From the NCBI GenBank assembly GCA_910577635.1, contig CAJTNR010000015.1, forward strand, positions 1 to 48,586: DNA of 48,586 nucleotides. Direction: 5' to 3'. Below are positions 41,684 to 48,586 of the stretch, piece by piece; position 1 is the first letter of the stretch; each line of letters opens with the position of its first letter. The notes beneath the pieces were generated by a model. It was not told the DNA's origin and did no database searches. It saw nothing but the letters and a program-made list of their open reading frames with translations. Both the position numbers and the translations under genes were made by a program. The stretch comes from an uncultured Vampirovibrio sp. GTDB taxonomy: Bacteria; Cyanobacteriota; Vampirovibrionia; Gastranaerophilales; Gastranaerophilaceae.

Positions 41684-43714
41684 ATGGCAAAAGTTTTTTT
41701 ATTAATTGACAATAATCAAATAGAAGCGCTTACAGATGTGCTTTCTAATTATCAAACGTATAATTCTCAAAAAGATGTTCATGATCTTGTGTTTCGAGTT
41801 AATGAATACAATCCAGATATAATTCTTATTGATAATAGTTTTTCTAATTGTGAAATTCTTATAAGGCAAATTAAATCGGCTGCTAATAACCAAAATATTC
41901 AAATAATTCTTTTAATATCTGATAATAATAACACTTCCTGTATTAATTTAGCGGATGGAATAATAGAAACTCCTGTTAAGAAAAATATTCTTGCAACAAC
42001 TCTCAGTTCTCATTCAAAAATTAAAAAATCTTTAGATAGATTGTCTGAAAACAATAAAGAACTATCACGAAGTCTTTATCAGCTTAATGTTTTGTATAAC
42101 ACAAGTTCAAGATTCGCAGGAACCCTAAATACAAAGCAGCTTTATGATATTATGATTGAAGCAATGGAAAAAACCCTGAGTTTTGATATTTCCTCTCTTT
42201 TGGTTATTAATCCTGACAATAATTTAGTTTTTAGTTTAAATACACTCTACACTCCAAGTGAGAATCTTGTTGATGCACTAAAAATCCGCTCTGTTTTAAA
42301 TTATCGGACAGTTCTTGAAACTCCTTCTTTAATTCCTAAAGAAAAAACGGATAATATTACTTTAATTCAAAAAATCAAACAAGAAAGAACAAGTAAGGTT
42401 TACGGGCTTGAAGCAATTAGTTTTGATTCTTTGTTTGCGCCGATTAAAGTCGGAGATAGTTTTTTTGGAGTTGTTGAATTGTTTAGACAAATTCCTTATT
42501 CACCTGAAGATGTCACCTGTTTTCAAGCTATAACGCATCAGGTTGCATTGCCTCTTCGAAGTGCAAAGCTTTATGAAGAAATATCAATTACTAATAAAAA
42601 ACTTGAAAAACTGGAAAAGCTAAAGTCCGAGTTTGTTTCAATTGTATCCCATGAACTAAGAACCCCCTTAACTCCTATCAACAATTCGCTCGAAATTGTT
42701 CTAAGCGAACAGGCAGGGGCAATTTCACCAGATGCGAAAAATTTTATCTCAATGGCAAAAAGAAATATTCAAAGATTATCGGGAATTATTGAAGATTTGC
42801 TTGATTTATCAAGAATACAGGCTGGAAAACTCGATTTTCAATACTCATCAATTGATATAACCCCTTCTTTAGAATTGCTGCAAAAAACTTTCCTTCAAGT
42901 TGCAGCGCAAAAGGAGATTAAAATTGTTCTTGATATTAAGGAGAATCTTCCTCAGGTTTATGCTGATATTAGAAGAATAGAACAAATTTTTTCAAATCTT
43001 GTTTCTAATTCGCTAAAGTTCACCCAAAACCAGGGTTCAATTGTTGTCAGTGCTAAAGTTATAGACGAATCAGAAATTAACTATGAAAATCTTGTTATGC
43101 CAATTATTGCCCCTAAGGGTAAATATATTCAAGTAAGTGTTTCGGATAATGGAATCGGTATTAAAAAAGAAGATATTCCTAAAATTTTCGATAAATTTTC
43201 CCAGATTGAAAGTTCTCTTAATCGAAACAAAGGAGGTGTAGGTTTAGGTCTTACAATTACAAAGCAGTTAATTGATTCTCATCTTGGAGCAATTTGGGTT
43301 GACAGCATTGAAAAAGAAGGCTCTGTTTTTAATGTAGTTTTACCTGTTGTTGATAGAGAAAAAATATTTATTATGGATTTATCCCATGCACTCATTAATA
43401 ATGACAATGTAGGGGTTGTAAAAATTAAATCTAAAAAAGAACTTAATCTTGTTGAGCACTTAAAAACAAATAAACTTATTAACATAAATCATTCAAAACA
43501 AGAATTTGATTATATCAGCAATGATTATTCCAATTATTTTGCTTTTATTCCTAAAATTTCCTATGATTCTTTTAATGCACTAATTTCAGGAATAAATGAT
43601 TATTGTCATAAAATAAAACAAGATGAATGTGATATAATATTATCAAACGCTCATTCAGCTAAAAACGGGGTGGATGTTTTTAATATTATGAAAATTCTAA
43701 ACAGCCATTTTTAA
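41684..43714 (+). CDS. Sensor histidine kinase with N-terminal receiver-like and GAF domains
   Basis: The 676-residue soluble kinase begins with a receiver-like domain (residues 1-110). It keeps a phospho-acceptor-like Asp in DIILIDNS and a C-terminal Lys in PVKK, but its N-terminal acidic pair is reduced. A short coil and a GAF-like domain (about 125-300) follow. The HisKA box is SIVSHELRTPL (His323), and the ATPase domain has SNLVSNSLKF (N box), VSDNGIGI and GVGLGLTI. The last ~110 residues are an unrecognised extension. It is encoded 10 bp before a CheY-like regulator and near a PilB-like protein, which suggests control of pili or secretion. Confidence 0.9.
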   Translation: MAKVFLLIDNNQIEALTDVLSNYQTYNSQKDVHDLVFRVNEYNPDIILIDNSFSNCEILIRQIKSAANNQNIQIILLISDNNNTSCINLADGIIETPVKKNILATTLSSHSKIKKSLDRLSENNKELSRSLYQLNVLYNTSSRFAGTLNTKQLYDIMIEAMEKTLSFDISSLLVINPDNNLVFSLNTLYTPSENLVDALKIRSVLNYRTVLETPSLIPKEKTDNITLIQKIKQERTSKVYGLEAISFDSLFAPIKVGDSFFGVVELFRQIPYSPEDVTCFQAITHQVALPLRSAKLYEEISITNKKLEKLEKLKSEFVSIVSHELRTPLTPINNSLEIVLSEQAGAISPDAKNFISMAKRNIQRLSGIIEDLLDLSRIQAGKLDFQYSSIDITPSLELLQKTFLQVAAQKEIKIVLDIKENLPQVYADIRRIEQIFSNLVSNSLKFTQNQGSIVVSAKVIDESEINYENLVMPIIAPKGKYIQVSVSDNGIGIKKEDIPKIFDKFSQIESSLNRNKGGVGLGLTITKQLIDSHLGAIWVDSIEKEGSVFNVVLPVVDREKIFIMDLSHALINNDNVGVVKIKSKKELNLVEHLKTNKLININHSKQEFDYISNDYSNYFAFIPKISYDSFNALISGINDYCHKIKQDECDIILSNAHSAKNGVDVFNIMKILNSHF

Positions 43715-43724
43715 AGGAAAAACA

Positions 43725-44087
43725 ATGAAAAAGATACTAATAGTTGATGATGAAAAGGATATTGTTGAAACTCTTTCTTTTATGCTAAAAGCTAAAGGGT
43801 TTGACTGTATTTGCGCTTATGATGGTGAATCAGGACTCAGTTTAGCTAAAAACGAAGAACCGGATTTAGTAATACTGGATGTAATGATGCCCAAAATTAA
43901 CGGGTATAAAATTTGCAGGTTGTTAAAATTTGACAATAAATATAAAAATATCCCGATTATTATGGTAACAGCAAGAAGTCAGGATGTTGATAAAGAAATT
44001 GGTGAAGAAACCGGAGCAGATGAGTATATAACAAAACCTTTCGAGTTTTCTTTGGTATTGGAAAAAATTAATAAATATTTAGCTTAG
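43725..44087 (+). CDS. Single-domain response regulator (CheY-like)
   Basis: The 120-residue receiver domain has the acidic pair in VDDEKD, phospho-acceptor Asp52 (LVILDVMMP), the conserved Thr in MVTARS and Lys in ITKPFE. It has no output domain, so it must act through protein contact. The likely partner kinase precedes it by 10 bp, and the PilB-like protein follows by 15 bp. AAAGGAA is the ribosome-binding site. Confidence 0.93.
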   Translation: MKKILIVDDEKDIVETLSFMLKAKGFDCICAYDGESGLSLAKNEEPDLVILDVMMPKINGYKICRLLKFDNKYKNIPIIMVTARSQDVDKEIGEETGADEYITKPFEFSLVLEKINKYLA

Positions 44088-44102
44088 TAAAGTTGGAAAA
44101 AA

Positions 44103-45500
44103 ATGGATTTATTAAACGAAAACAGCGCTTTAGATAACAAAACTCTTGATAAACTAAAGTATGACTTAGTAAGAGACTCGCTTGTAACTTATGATGATAT
44201 TGAACATGCAACTGAACTTGCGATTGCTCAGAATACAAATATCGGCCAGGTTTTAATTAATACAGATTTAATTAAAGAGAGTGTTTTAATGAAGTTTTTA
44301 GAAGAAAAACTTCACACTCCCTGTGTTGATCTTGAAAACTATTCAATTGATAAAAAATGCCTTGATTATATAACTTATAAAGATGCGCTGCACTTTAGAA
44401 TTCTTCCTCTTTTTATAATTGAAGACACTCTAACTATTGCAATGGCAGATCCTTTAGATTTATTCTCAATTGATAAAATAATGCAGATTACAAAGAAGAA
44501 TATTGACCCTGTAATTGCATCTGAAAAAAGTATATTAAAGAAAATTAATGAATATTACGATGTCAAATCCAAAGTTGAAGATATTAATATCGATAAAAAC
44601 AAAAACTACAGCTGGGTTGATATTCTTCATTCTGATGACTTATCTACAGAACATATTCAATCACTGTTTAGAGCAATTTTAAAACAAGCAATAGAACAGG
44701 ATATCCACGAACTGTATTTTGAAAATACCACAGAAGGTTTATGTGTTAATTTTAAAAAAACCCAGGAAATTATAAAAACAGGTACAATCCCCAGTCTTTT
44801 GGTCAATCCTTTTATTCAATCTTTAAAATTAATATCAAATCTTGACCCTAATGTTTTTGAGATTCCCCAGTTAGGAAAACTTAACTTTACGGTTGATAAT
44901 ATTGAACTTACAGCAAGTGTTAGTGCGTTTCCGACAATCAGCGGAGAGAGAATTCTAATTAAAATTTATCATCCTCCTATTCCAATTGATAGGATGAATA
45001 TTCCCCCTCAAAAAATTGAACTTATAAAACAGTCCTTAAATAAACCAGGCGTTGTTTTAATTTGCGGCGCATCATTATCAGGAAAAACCCATTTAATTTA
45101 TTCAATTCTATCTAATTTAATCCCTAAGTTTAAAAATGTTATGACATTAGAATCAATTGCCAAATACAATCTTAAAAATGTTTCTCAGTGCGAACTGAAT
45201 GAAAATATCGGTTTTAATCTGGATAAAGCAATGCGCTTTATTGAGTTTCAATCTCCTGATATACTCTACTTTGAAGGCATCGCAACCAAAGAAGGGCTTG
45301 ACTTTTTCACTTCTTTAACATTAAAAAACAAAGCTTTAATTACAGAATTTTTAGCTGAAAATATGGATGATTTAAGAAGAAAATTTGAATTCAGCGAATT
45401 TACAATGTTTAAGTCAGTAATAAGCTGTCTTGTTTTTATTCACAACAAAGAAAGTATTGAAGTTTTTAATAGAGAAGAACTGGATAAATACTTATTCTAA
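44103..45500 (+). CDS. Degenerate PilB/GspE-like ATPase-family protein
   Basis: The 465-residue protein has an MshEN/GspE-N-type N-terminal domain (IGQVLINTDLIKESVLMKFL ending near residue 155) and a secretion-ATPase fold after it. Walker A is GASLSGKTH (residues 322-330), keeping Gly-Lys-Thr. In the Asp box only Glu350 remains, and Walker B reads SPDILYFEGIAT where DPDIILVGEIRD is expected. The His box and the tetracysteine zinc motif of PilB/GspE are absent. The protein may bind but not efficiently hydrolyse ATP, and could be a regulatory pseudo-ATPase in a signalling operon with the two-component pair. Confidence 0.75.
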   Translation: MDLLNENSALDNKTLDKLKYDLVRDSLVTYDDIEHATELAIAQNTNIGQVLINTDLIKESVLMKFLEEKLHTPCVDLENYSIDKKCLDYITYKDALHFRILPLFIIEDTLTIAMADPLDLFSIDKIMQITKKNIDPVIASEKSILKKINEYYDVKSKVEDINIDKNKNYSWVDILHSDDLSTEHIQSLFRAILKQAIEQDIHELYFENTTEGLCVNFKKTQEIIKTGTIPSLLVNPFIQSLKLISNLDPNVFEIPQLGKLNFTVDNIELTASVSAFPTISGERILIKIYHPPIPIDRMNIPPQKIELIKQSLNKPGVVLICGASLSGKTHLIYSILSNLIPKFKNVMTLESIAKYNLKNVSQCELNENIGFNLDKAMRFIEFQSPDILYFEGIATKEGLDFFTSLTLKNKALITEFLAENMDDLRRKFEFSEFTMFKSVISCLVFIHNKESIEVFNREELDKYLF

Positions 45501-46100
45501 GGTAAAGTATTGAAACAGTTTTTCAGCAATTGTTTTATGGGCTAAGCTATCATAGTGCAATCCGTCAATATTAGAAACACTAGCATAATCATCTAAATTA
45601 ATAATATCACATTTGGTTTCAATCGCAGCACTTTTATAAGCACTAAAAATTTCTTTTGATTTTTGAATTGAGCTATAATCAAATAAATTGGAAAAATAAA
45701 AGTGATTAACAACAGAATCTTTAAGAATAGAAGGTGATAGAATAAGGATTCTAATTGAAGGACTGATTTTTCTTACAATATTAACTAAATTGATTATTCC
45801 TTGTTTAAAATCCTCTTGTGTTGTTGAATAAAGCTTCTGGGTATCGTTAATTCCAACAGCTAAAACTAAGTAGTCATAGGTTTTATTGAAAACTTGAGGA
45901 AGAATCCTTGGACTTGTGAGTTCTAAGGATCCATCATCGATAAAACACTTCCTGTTGTTATGCCCTTGTTCAACTACTTCAAAACCAAAACTAAAAAGTT
46001 TTTGTTTTAATAGTGCACTCCATCTGTCATTAAGCCTTGTTGAATCTTTAGGATTGTAGCCATATGTGTTGCTGTCGCCAAAACATAGAATTTTTTTCAT
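45492..46100 (-). CDS. SGNH/GDSL-family hydrolase
   Basis: The 202-residue protein has the nucleophile block FGDSNTYG (Ser10), the block III GIND and the C-terminal DGLHYD with catalytic Asp and His. It probably de-acylates a lipid or sugar ester. There is no signal peptide. The 3' end overlaps the PilB-like gene by 9 bp. The ATG lacks a ribosome-binding site, and TAGAAT ends 6 nt upstream. Confidence 0.9.
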   Translation of the reverse strand: MKKILCFGDSNTYGYNPKDSTRLNDRWSALLKQKLFSFGFEVVEQGHNNRKCFIDDGSLELTSPRILPQVFNKTYDYLVLAVGINDTQKLYSTTQEDFKQGIINLVNIVRKISPSIRILILSPSILKDSVVNHFYFSNLFDYSSIQKSKEIFSAYKSAAIETKCDIINLDDYASVSNIDGLHYDSLAHKTIAEKLFQYFTLE

Positions 46101-46106
46101 ATATAA

Positions 46107-46112
46107 ATTCTA
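46107..46112 (-). promoter_or_regulatory. -10 element 6 nt before the SGNH hydrolase gene (leaderless candidate)
   Basis: On the minus strand TAGAAT is followed by six bases and the ATG. A TG dinucleotide extension is displaced by one base compared with rsmA. Confidence 0.4.
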
Positions 46113-46182
46113 CAATAAAAATGTTAATAATAGTATTTTTTGTGGAATCAAATTATTAATAGGAAGAAAAAGTAGGTTTTTT

Positions 46183-48042
46183 ATGGCAAGTGTATCGCAA
46201 ATAAGAAGTTTATTTATTAAAATCCAGCAGGCAGCGGACGAAAGTTCTTATAGGAAGGCGCGCGAAAAAGCTAATCAATATATTAATTCTTTATCAGCTG
46301 AAGATATTGAAAAACTAAAAGAAAACGATAAACTGGAAGTTTATGGTTCAGGTGATGAGTTTAAAGCTAATTTACTTGAACAAATCGGTGCAGGATCTAA
46401 AAGTAAAGATTATAAGGATAAAGATAAAAACCTTGATGAGTCAATTTTTTCAAAATCTATGAAAGAAATTGAAAATATGGATTTATCAGCTGATGCTGTC
46501 ACAGAAGCAATGGAAAATCCTGACAGTGAAGGCGCACAGTTCTACCAGATGCTAGATAGTATATACAATGATAAAATGATATCAGGAATAATTGATTCAG
46601 ATGCTGATGGCAAAATTTCTAACGATGAAGCTCAGGAGTTTATTAAGAATCTTAATGTTGATAAGGATAAAAAGAACTTTTCATTGAATGATATAACTAC
46701 TTTTTTTGATAAAATGAATGGAATTGTAGATTATACGAAAATGGATAGTAAAAAAGCAGATAAACTTGCAAAAGAAAAAGGACAGGCAGGTGAAAAAACA
46801 GGAGCAATTGCAAAAAACCCCTATGTTTCAAGCTCTAAAGCAAACACCTGGAGCGGGTATTCATCATCCAATAGTGCCGTTAGCACTCCTATAACTCCAC
46901 TAGAGCAGAAAGATGATATAAAAAGTCAAATAGAAACAATAAAACAAGAAATACAAACAATTGAATCAAACTCAAAAGAACAAATTGCACTGGAAAAAGA
47001 AAGTTTGAATGAAGTTTTAAAAAACGAACAAGACGAAAACTCAACTCAGGTTATAGAGCTCGTTGATAATATTTCATCAAAAAACGCTGAACTTGCTTCA
47101 ACTACAGCGCAAATTGCTTCAATAAATGCTGATATTTCATCTAAAACAGGCGAAAAAGCTTCTCTTGAAGCTGCTCTTTCTTCTTTAGTTTTAAGCACAG
47201 ATGATGAAACAAATTCTAAAATTGAGCAAAGACAACAAGAACTAAAAACTCAAATTGCGCAGCTTGAAGCTGATATTGCATCCTTAGAAGAACAAAAAGC
47301 GCAATTGGAAACTCAAAAACAGACTCTTGAACAGGAAATTAGCGAGCTTAACTCAAAAAAAGATGAGTTGAGTGCAAATTTCTCAACTCAATCAAAAGAA
47401 GCGCTATCTAACTATGATAAAAATATAAATGAAATTCAGACAAATACTGATAATGAAATTCAATCAAAAGAAGCTCAAATTGCAAAACTTCAAACTGAGC
47501 TTAATCAAACTGAAGATAAAATTCAAAAAAATGAAAATACAAAAGCTCAAAGCACTTTTAGTGCTGACTTTGAAGATATGATTAATACAATAATTGATCA
47601 ATTTGAGGGCGGTTTATCTGATGATCCTGATGATAGGGGCGGATTAACCAAATTTGGAATCACATCTGCTACTTACAAAAGTTATATGGGAAATAAAAAT
47701 GCGGATGTTTCAAAAATTACCCTTGAAAAAGCTAAGGAAATATACTACAACAACTACTATCTGGCATCTGGTGCTGATAAGTATGTCAAGGAGGGAAATA
47801 ATGCATATGCGTTTGCACTATTGGATGCTTCAATTAACCATGGGGTTCCGACTGCTCAAAAGTGGGATAAACAAGCAAACGGTGATGTTGATTCCTTGAT
47901 GGATATAAGGAAAGCAAAATATGAGAGCATAATTAAAAATAACGAAAAACAAAGAAAGTTCAAAAAAGGCTGGGAAAATAGGTATAATGGAGTTTATAGC
48001 TATGTTGATTCAACCCATAAAAGAGAAAATTTTTCTTGTTAA
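46183..48042 (+). CDS. EF-hand / coiled-coil protein with C-terminal GH108 muramidase domain
   Basis: The start at ATG 46183 (619 aa) follows AGTAGG at 7 bp; a frame opening at 46066 has no site. Residues 138-149 form an EF-hand-like loop (DSDADGKISNDE). Residues about 245-460 are a long Gln/Glu/Lys-rich coiled coil. The C-terminal domain has FEGGLSDDPDDRGGLTKFGI, the GH108 lysozyme motif with catalytic Glu475, followed by a peptidoglycan-binding-like helical end. It should cut peptidoglycan glycan strands. No signal peptide is visible, so export would need a non-Sec route, lysis, or a holin-like partner. Confidence 0.82.
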   Translation: MASVSQIRSLFIKIQQAADESSYRKAREKANQYINSLSAEDIEKLKENDKLEVYGSGDEFKANLLEQIGAGSKSKDYKDKDKNLDESIFSKSMKEIENMDLSADAVTEAMENPDSEGAQFYQMLDSIYNDKMISGIIDSDADGKISNDEAQEFIKNLNVDKDKKNFSLNDITTFFDKMNGIVDYTKMDSKKADKLAKEKGQAGEKTGAIAKNPYVSSSKANTWSGYSSSNSAVSTPITPLEQKDDIKSQIETIKQEIQTIESNSKEQIALEKESLNEVLKNEQDENSTQVIELVDNISSKNAELASTTAQIASINADISSKTGEKASLEAALSSLVLSTDDETNSKIEQRQQELKTQIAQLEADIASLEEQKAQLETQKQTLEQEISELNSKKDELSANFSTQSKEALSNYDKNINEIQTNTDNEIQSKEAQIAKLQTELNQTEDKIQKNENTKAQSTFSADFEDMINTIIDQFEGGLSDDPDDRGGLTKFGITSATYKSYMGNKNADVSKITLEKAKEIYYNNYYLASGADKYVKEGNNAYAFALLDASINHGVPTAQKWDKQANGDVDSLMDIRKAKYESIIKNNEKQRKFKKGWENRYNGVYSYVDSTHKRENFSC

Positions 48043-48371
48043 AAATCAATAGATTTTATAATCCGCCACAAAAGACGCTTTTTTTCGTTGTCCAGAATTT
48101 TAATTTTAGAGTAAATATCCTCTTCAATTGAGCTAATGTCCTTTAAATTTTCCATATCAAAAATTTCACCTGCAACAATATCGAATTTTTGTTGAATTTG
48201 AATAATTGTAAGAGCGGAAGGGAAGCTTTTCCCATTTTCAATATTGCTCAAACTCGAAGGTTCAATCCCTATGCACTCGGAAAAAGCATCCTGTGTGAGA
48301 TTGTTTCTTTTTCTAATTCTTCTTATGTTTTTTCCTAATAAAGTTTTATATTGAGTTTCATCTAAAGCCAT
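48039..48371 (-). CDS. XRE-family transcriptional regulator
   Basis: The 110-residue protein has an N-terminal helix-turn-helix (NLTQDAFSECIGIEPSSLSNIENGKSFPS) and a short C-terminal tail with IYSKIKIL. It is divergent from the prepilin gene. The 139-bp gap holds the palindrome TGTATACA (48430-48437) near the prepilin promoter, a possible operator. Its stop overlaps that of the GH108 gene. Confidence 0.85.
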   Translation of the reverse strand: MALDETQYKTLLGKNIRRIRKRNNLTQDAFSECIGIEPSSLSNIENGKSFPSALTIIQIQQKFDIVAGEIFDMENLKDISSIEEDIYSKIKILDNEKKRLLWRIIKSIDF

Positions 48372-48449
48372 TTTTAATTTTTTTTACCTCTCCAATAAGA
48401 ATAAGTCATCATTTTATTTATTAACATAATGTATACACCAAATTTTTCC

Positions 48450-48477
48450 TTGATTTTTAATCTAAACATTATATAAT
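48450..48477 (+). promoter_or_regulatory. Sigma-70-type promoter for the prepilin gene
   Basis: TTGATT (48450-48455) and TATAAT (48472-48477) are 16 bp apart, 33 nt before the ATG at 48511. GGAG at 48502-48505 gives a ribosome-binding site. Confidence 0.75.
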
Positions 48478-48510
48478 ATCTTGTATAGAACAAAAATTGC
48501 TGGAGAATAT

Positions 48511-48586
48511 AATGTTTACTAAAAATTTTTTAAAAGCTTTCTCTTTAATCGAGCTCTTAATAAGCTTGATTACAATCTCAGTCATC
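48511..48586 (+). CDS. Prepilin / type II secretion pseudopilin (3' end outside window)
   Basis: The first 25 residues give a short basic leader (MFTKNFLKA), then FSLIELLISLITISVI. This is the class III prepilin signal with Phe+1, Glu+5 and a hydrophobic helix. The PilD-like peptidase at 24967 should cleave after Ala9. The body of the protein is off the window, so whether it is a major pilin, minor pilin or lectin-like paralogue cannot be told. Confidence 0.85.

Noticed and set aside
1..48586. CRISPR arrays, transposases, integrases and prophage structural genes
   Set aside because: No regularly spaced direct repeats and no transposase-, integrase- or capsid-like protein was found; the GH108 gene stands alone and is not enough for a prophage.

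Overview
The window comes from an AT-rich bacterial chromosome. Its nearest match from memory is the non-photosynthetic sister lineage of Cyanobacteria (Vampirovibrionia/Melainabacteria, Gastranaerophilales-like). The assignment is inferred from the gene mix: a SigF-like sigma factor next to a prepilin peptidase, an archaeal-type split glutamate synthase, a GCS2-type glutamate-cysteine ligase, a GGGtGRT protein and proteins carrying an 'NISF' segment. No 16S gene is present. I see no tRNA, rRNA, CRISPR array, insertion sequence or reverse transcriptase.

Layout. 1-1403: the 3' end of a gene for a C-type-lectin-like surface protein whose last ~60 codons form a GC-rich cassette (451-634), then 750 bp without an intact gene that holds three hairpins and a second, non-coding copy of the cassette (1131-1314). 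The two copies differ in the manner expected of variable regions of a diversity-generating retroelement (DGR). 1404-7085: split glutamate synthase (three subunits), glutamate dehydrogenase and a small unknown gene. 7093-16600 (minus strand): AsmA-like protein, NadA, an operon of a glycosidase-like TIM-barrel protein plus two ferritin-like proteins, and an M16 protease. 16746-23065: acyl-CoA dehydratase activase-like protein, then a minus-strand operon (stand-alone ClpX-type zinc finger, unknown 538-aa protein, RuvX, DUF1292), CorA and unknown genes. 23179-27758 (plus): IlvC, SigF-like sigma, prepilin peptidase, then IscU-like plus GGGtGRT proteins. 27972-37581 (minus): unknown membrane protein, QmcA/NfeD pair, AlkD-MutS2-helicase repair group, YdjC deacetylase. 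37634-45500: GT2 glycosyltransferase, IspE/RsmA (minus), GshA, histidine kinase, response regulator and a degenerate PilB-like ATPase. 45492-48586: SGNH hydrolase, EF-hand/coiled-coil/GH108 muramidase, XRE regulator, and the start of a prepilin gene behind a good sigma-70-type promoter.

How it works together. Nitrogen assimilation (GOGAT, GDH), branched-chain amino acid, NAD, isoprenoid and glutathione-precursor steps are housekeeping. A type IV pilus/type II secretion theme recurs (SigF-like sigma, PilD, PilB-like protein with a two-component pair, prepilin at the right edge) and may be how the hypervariable lectin-like protein at the left edge reaches the surface; this link is an inference. 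Several genes appear to be transcribed from an extended -10 element placed exactly 6 nt before the ATG, which suggests leaderless mRNAs.
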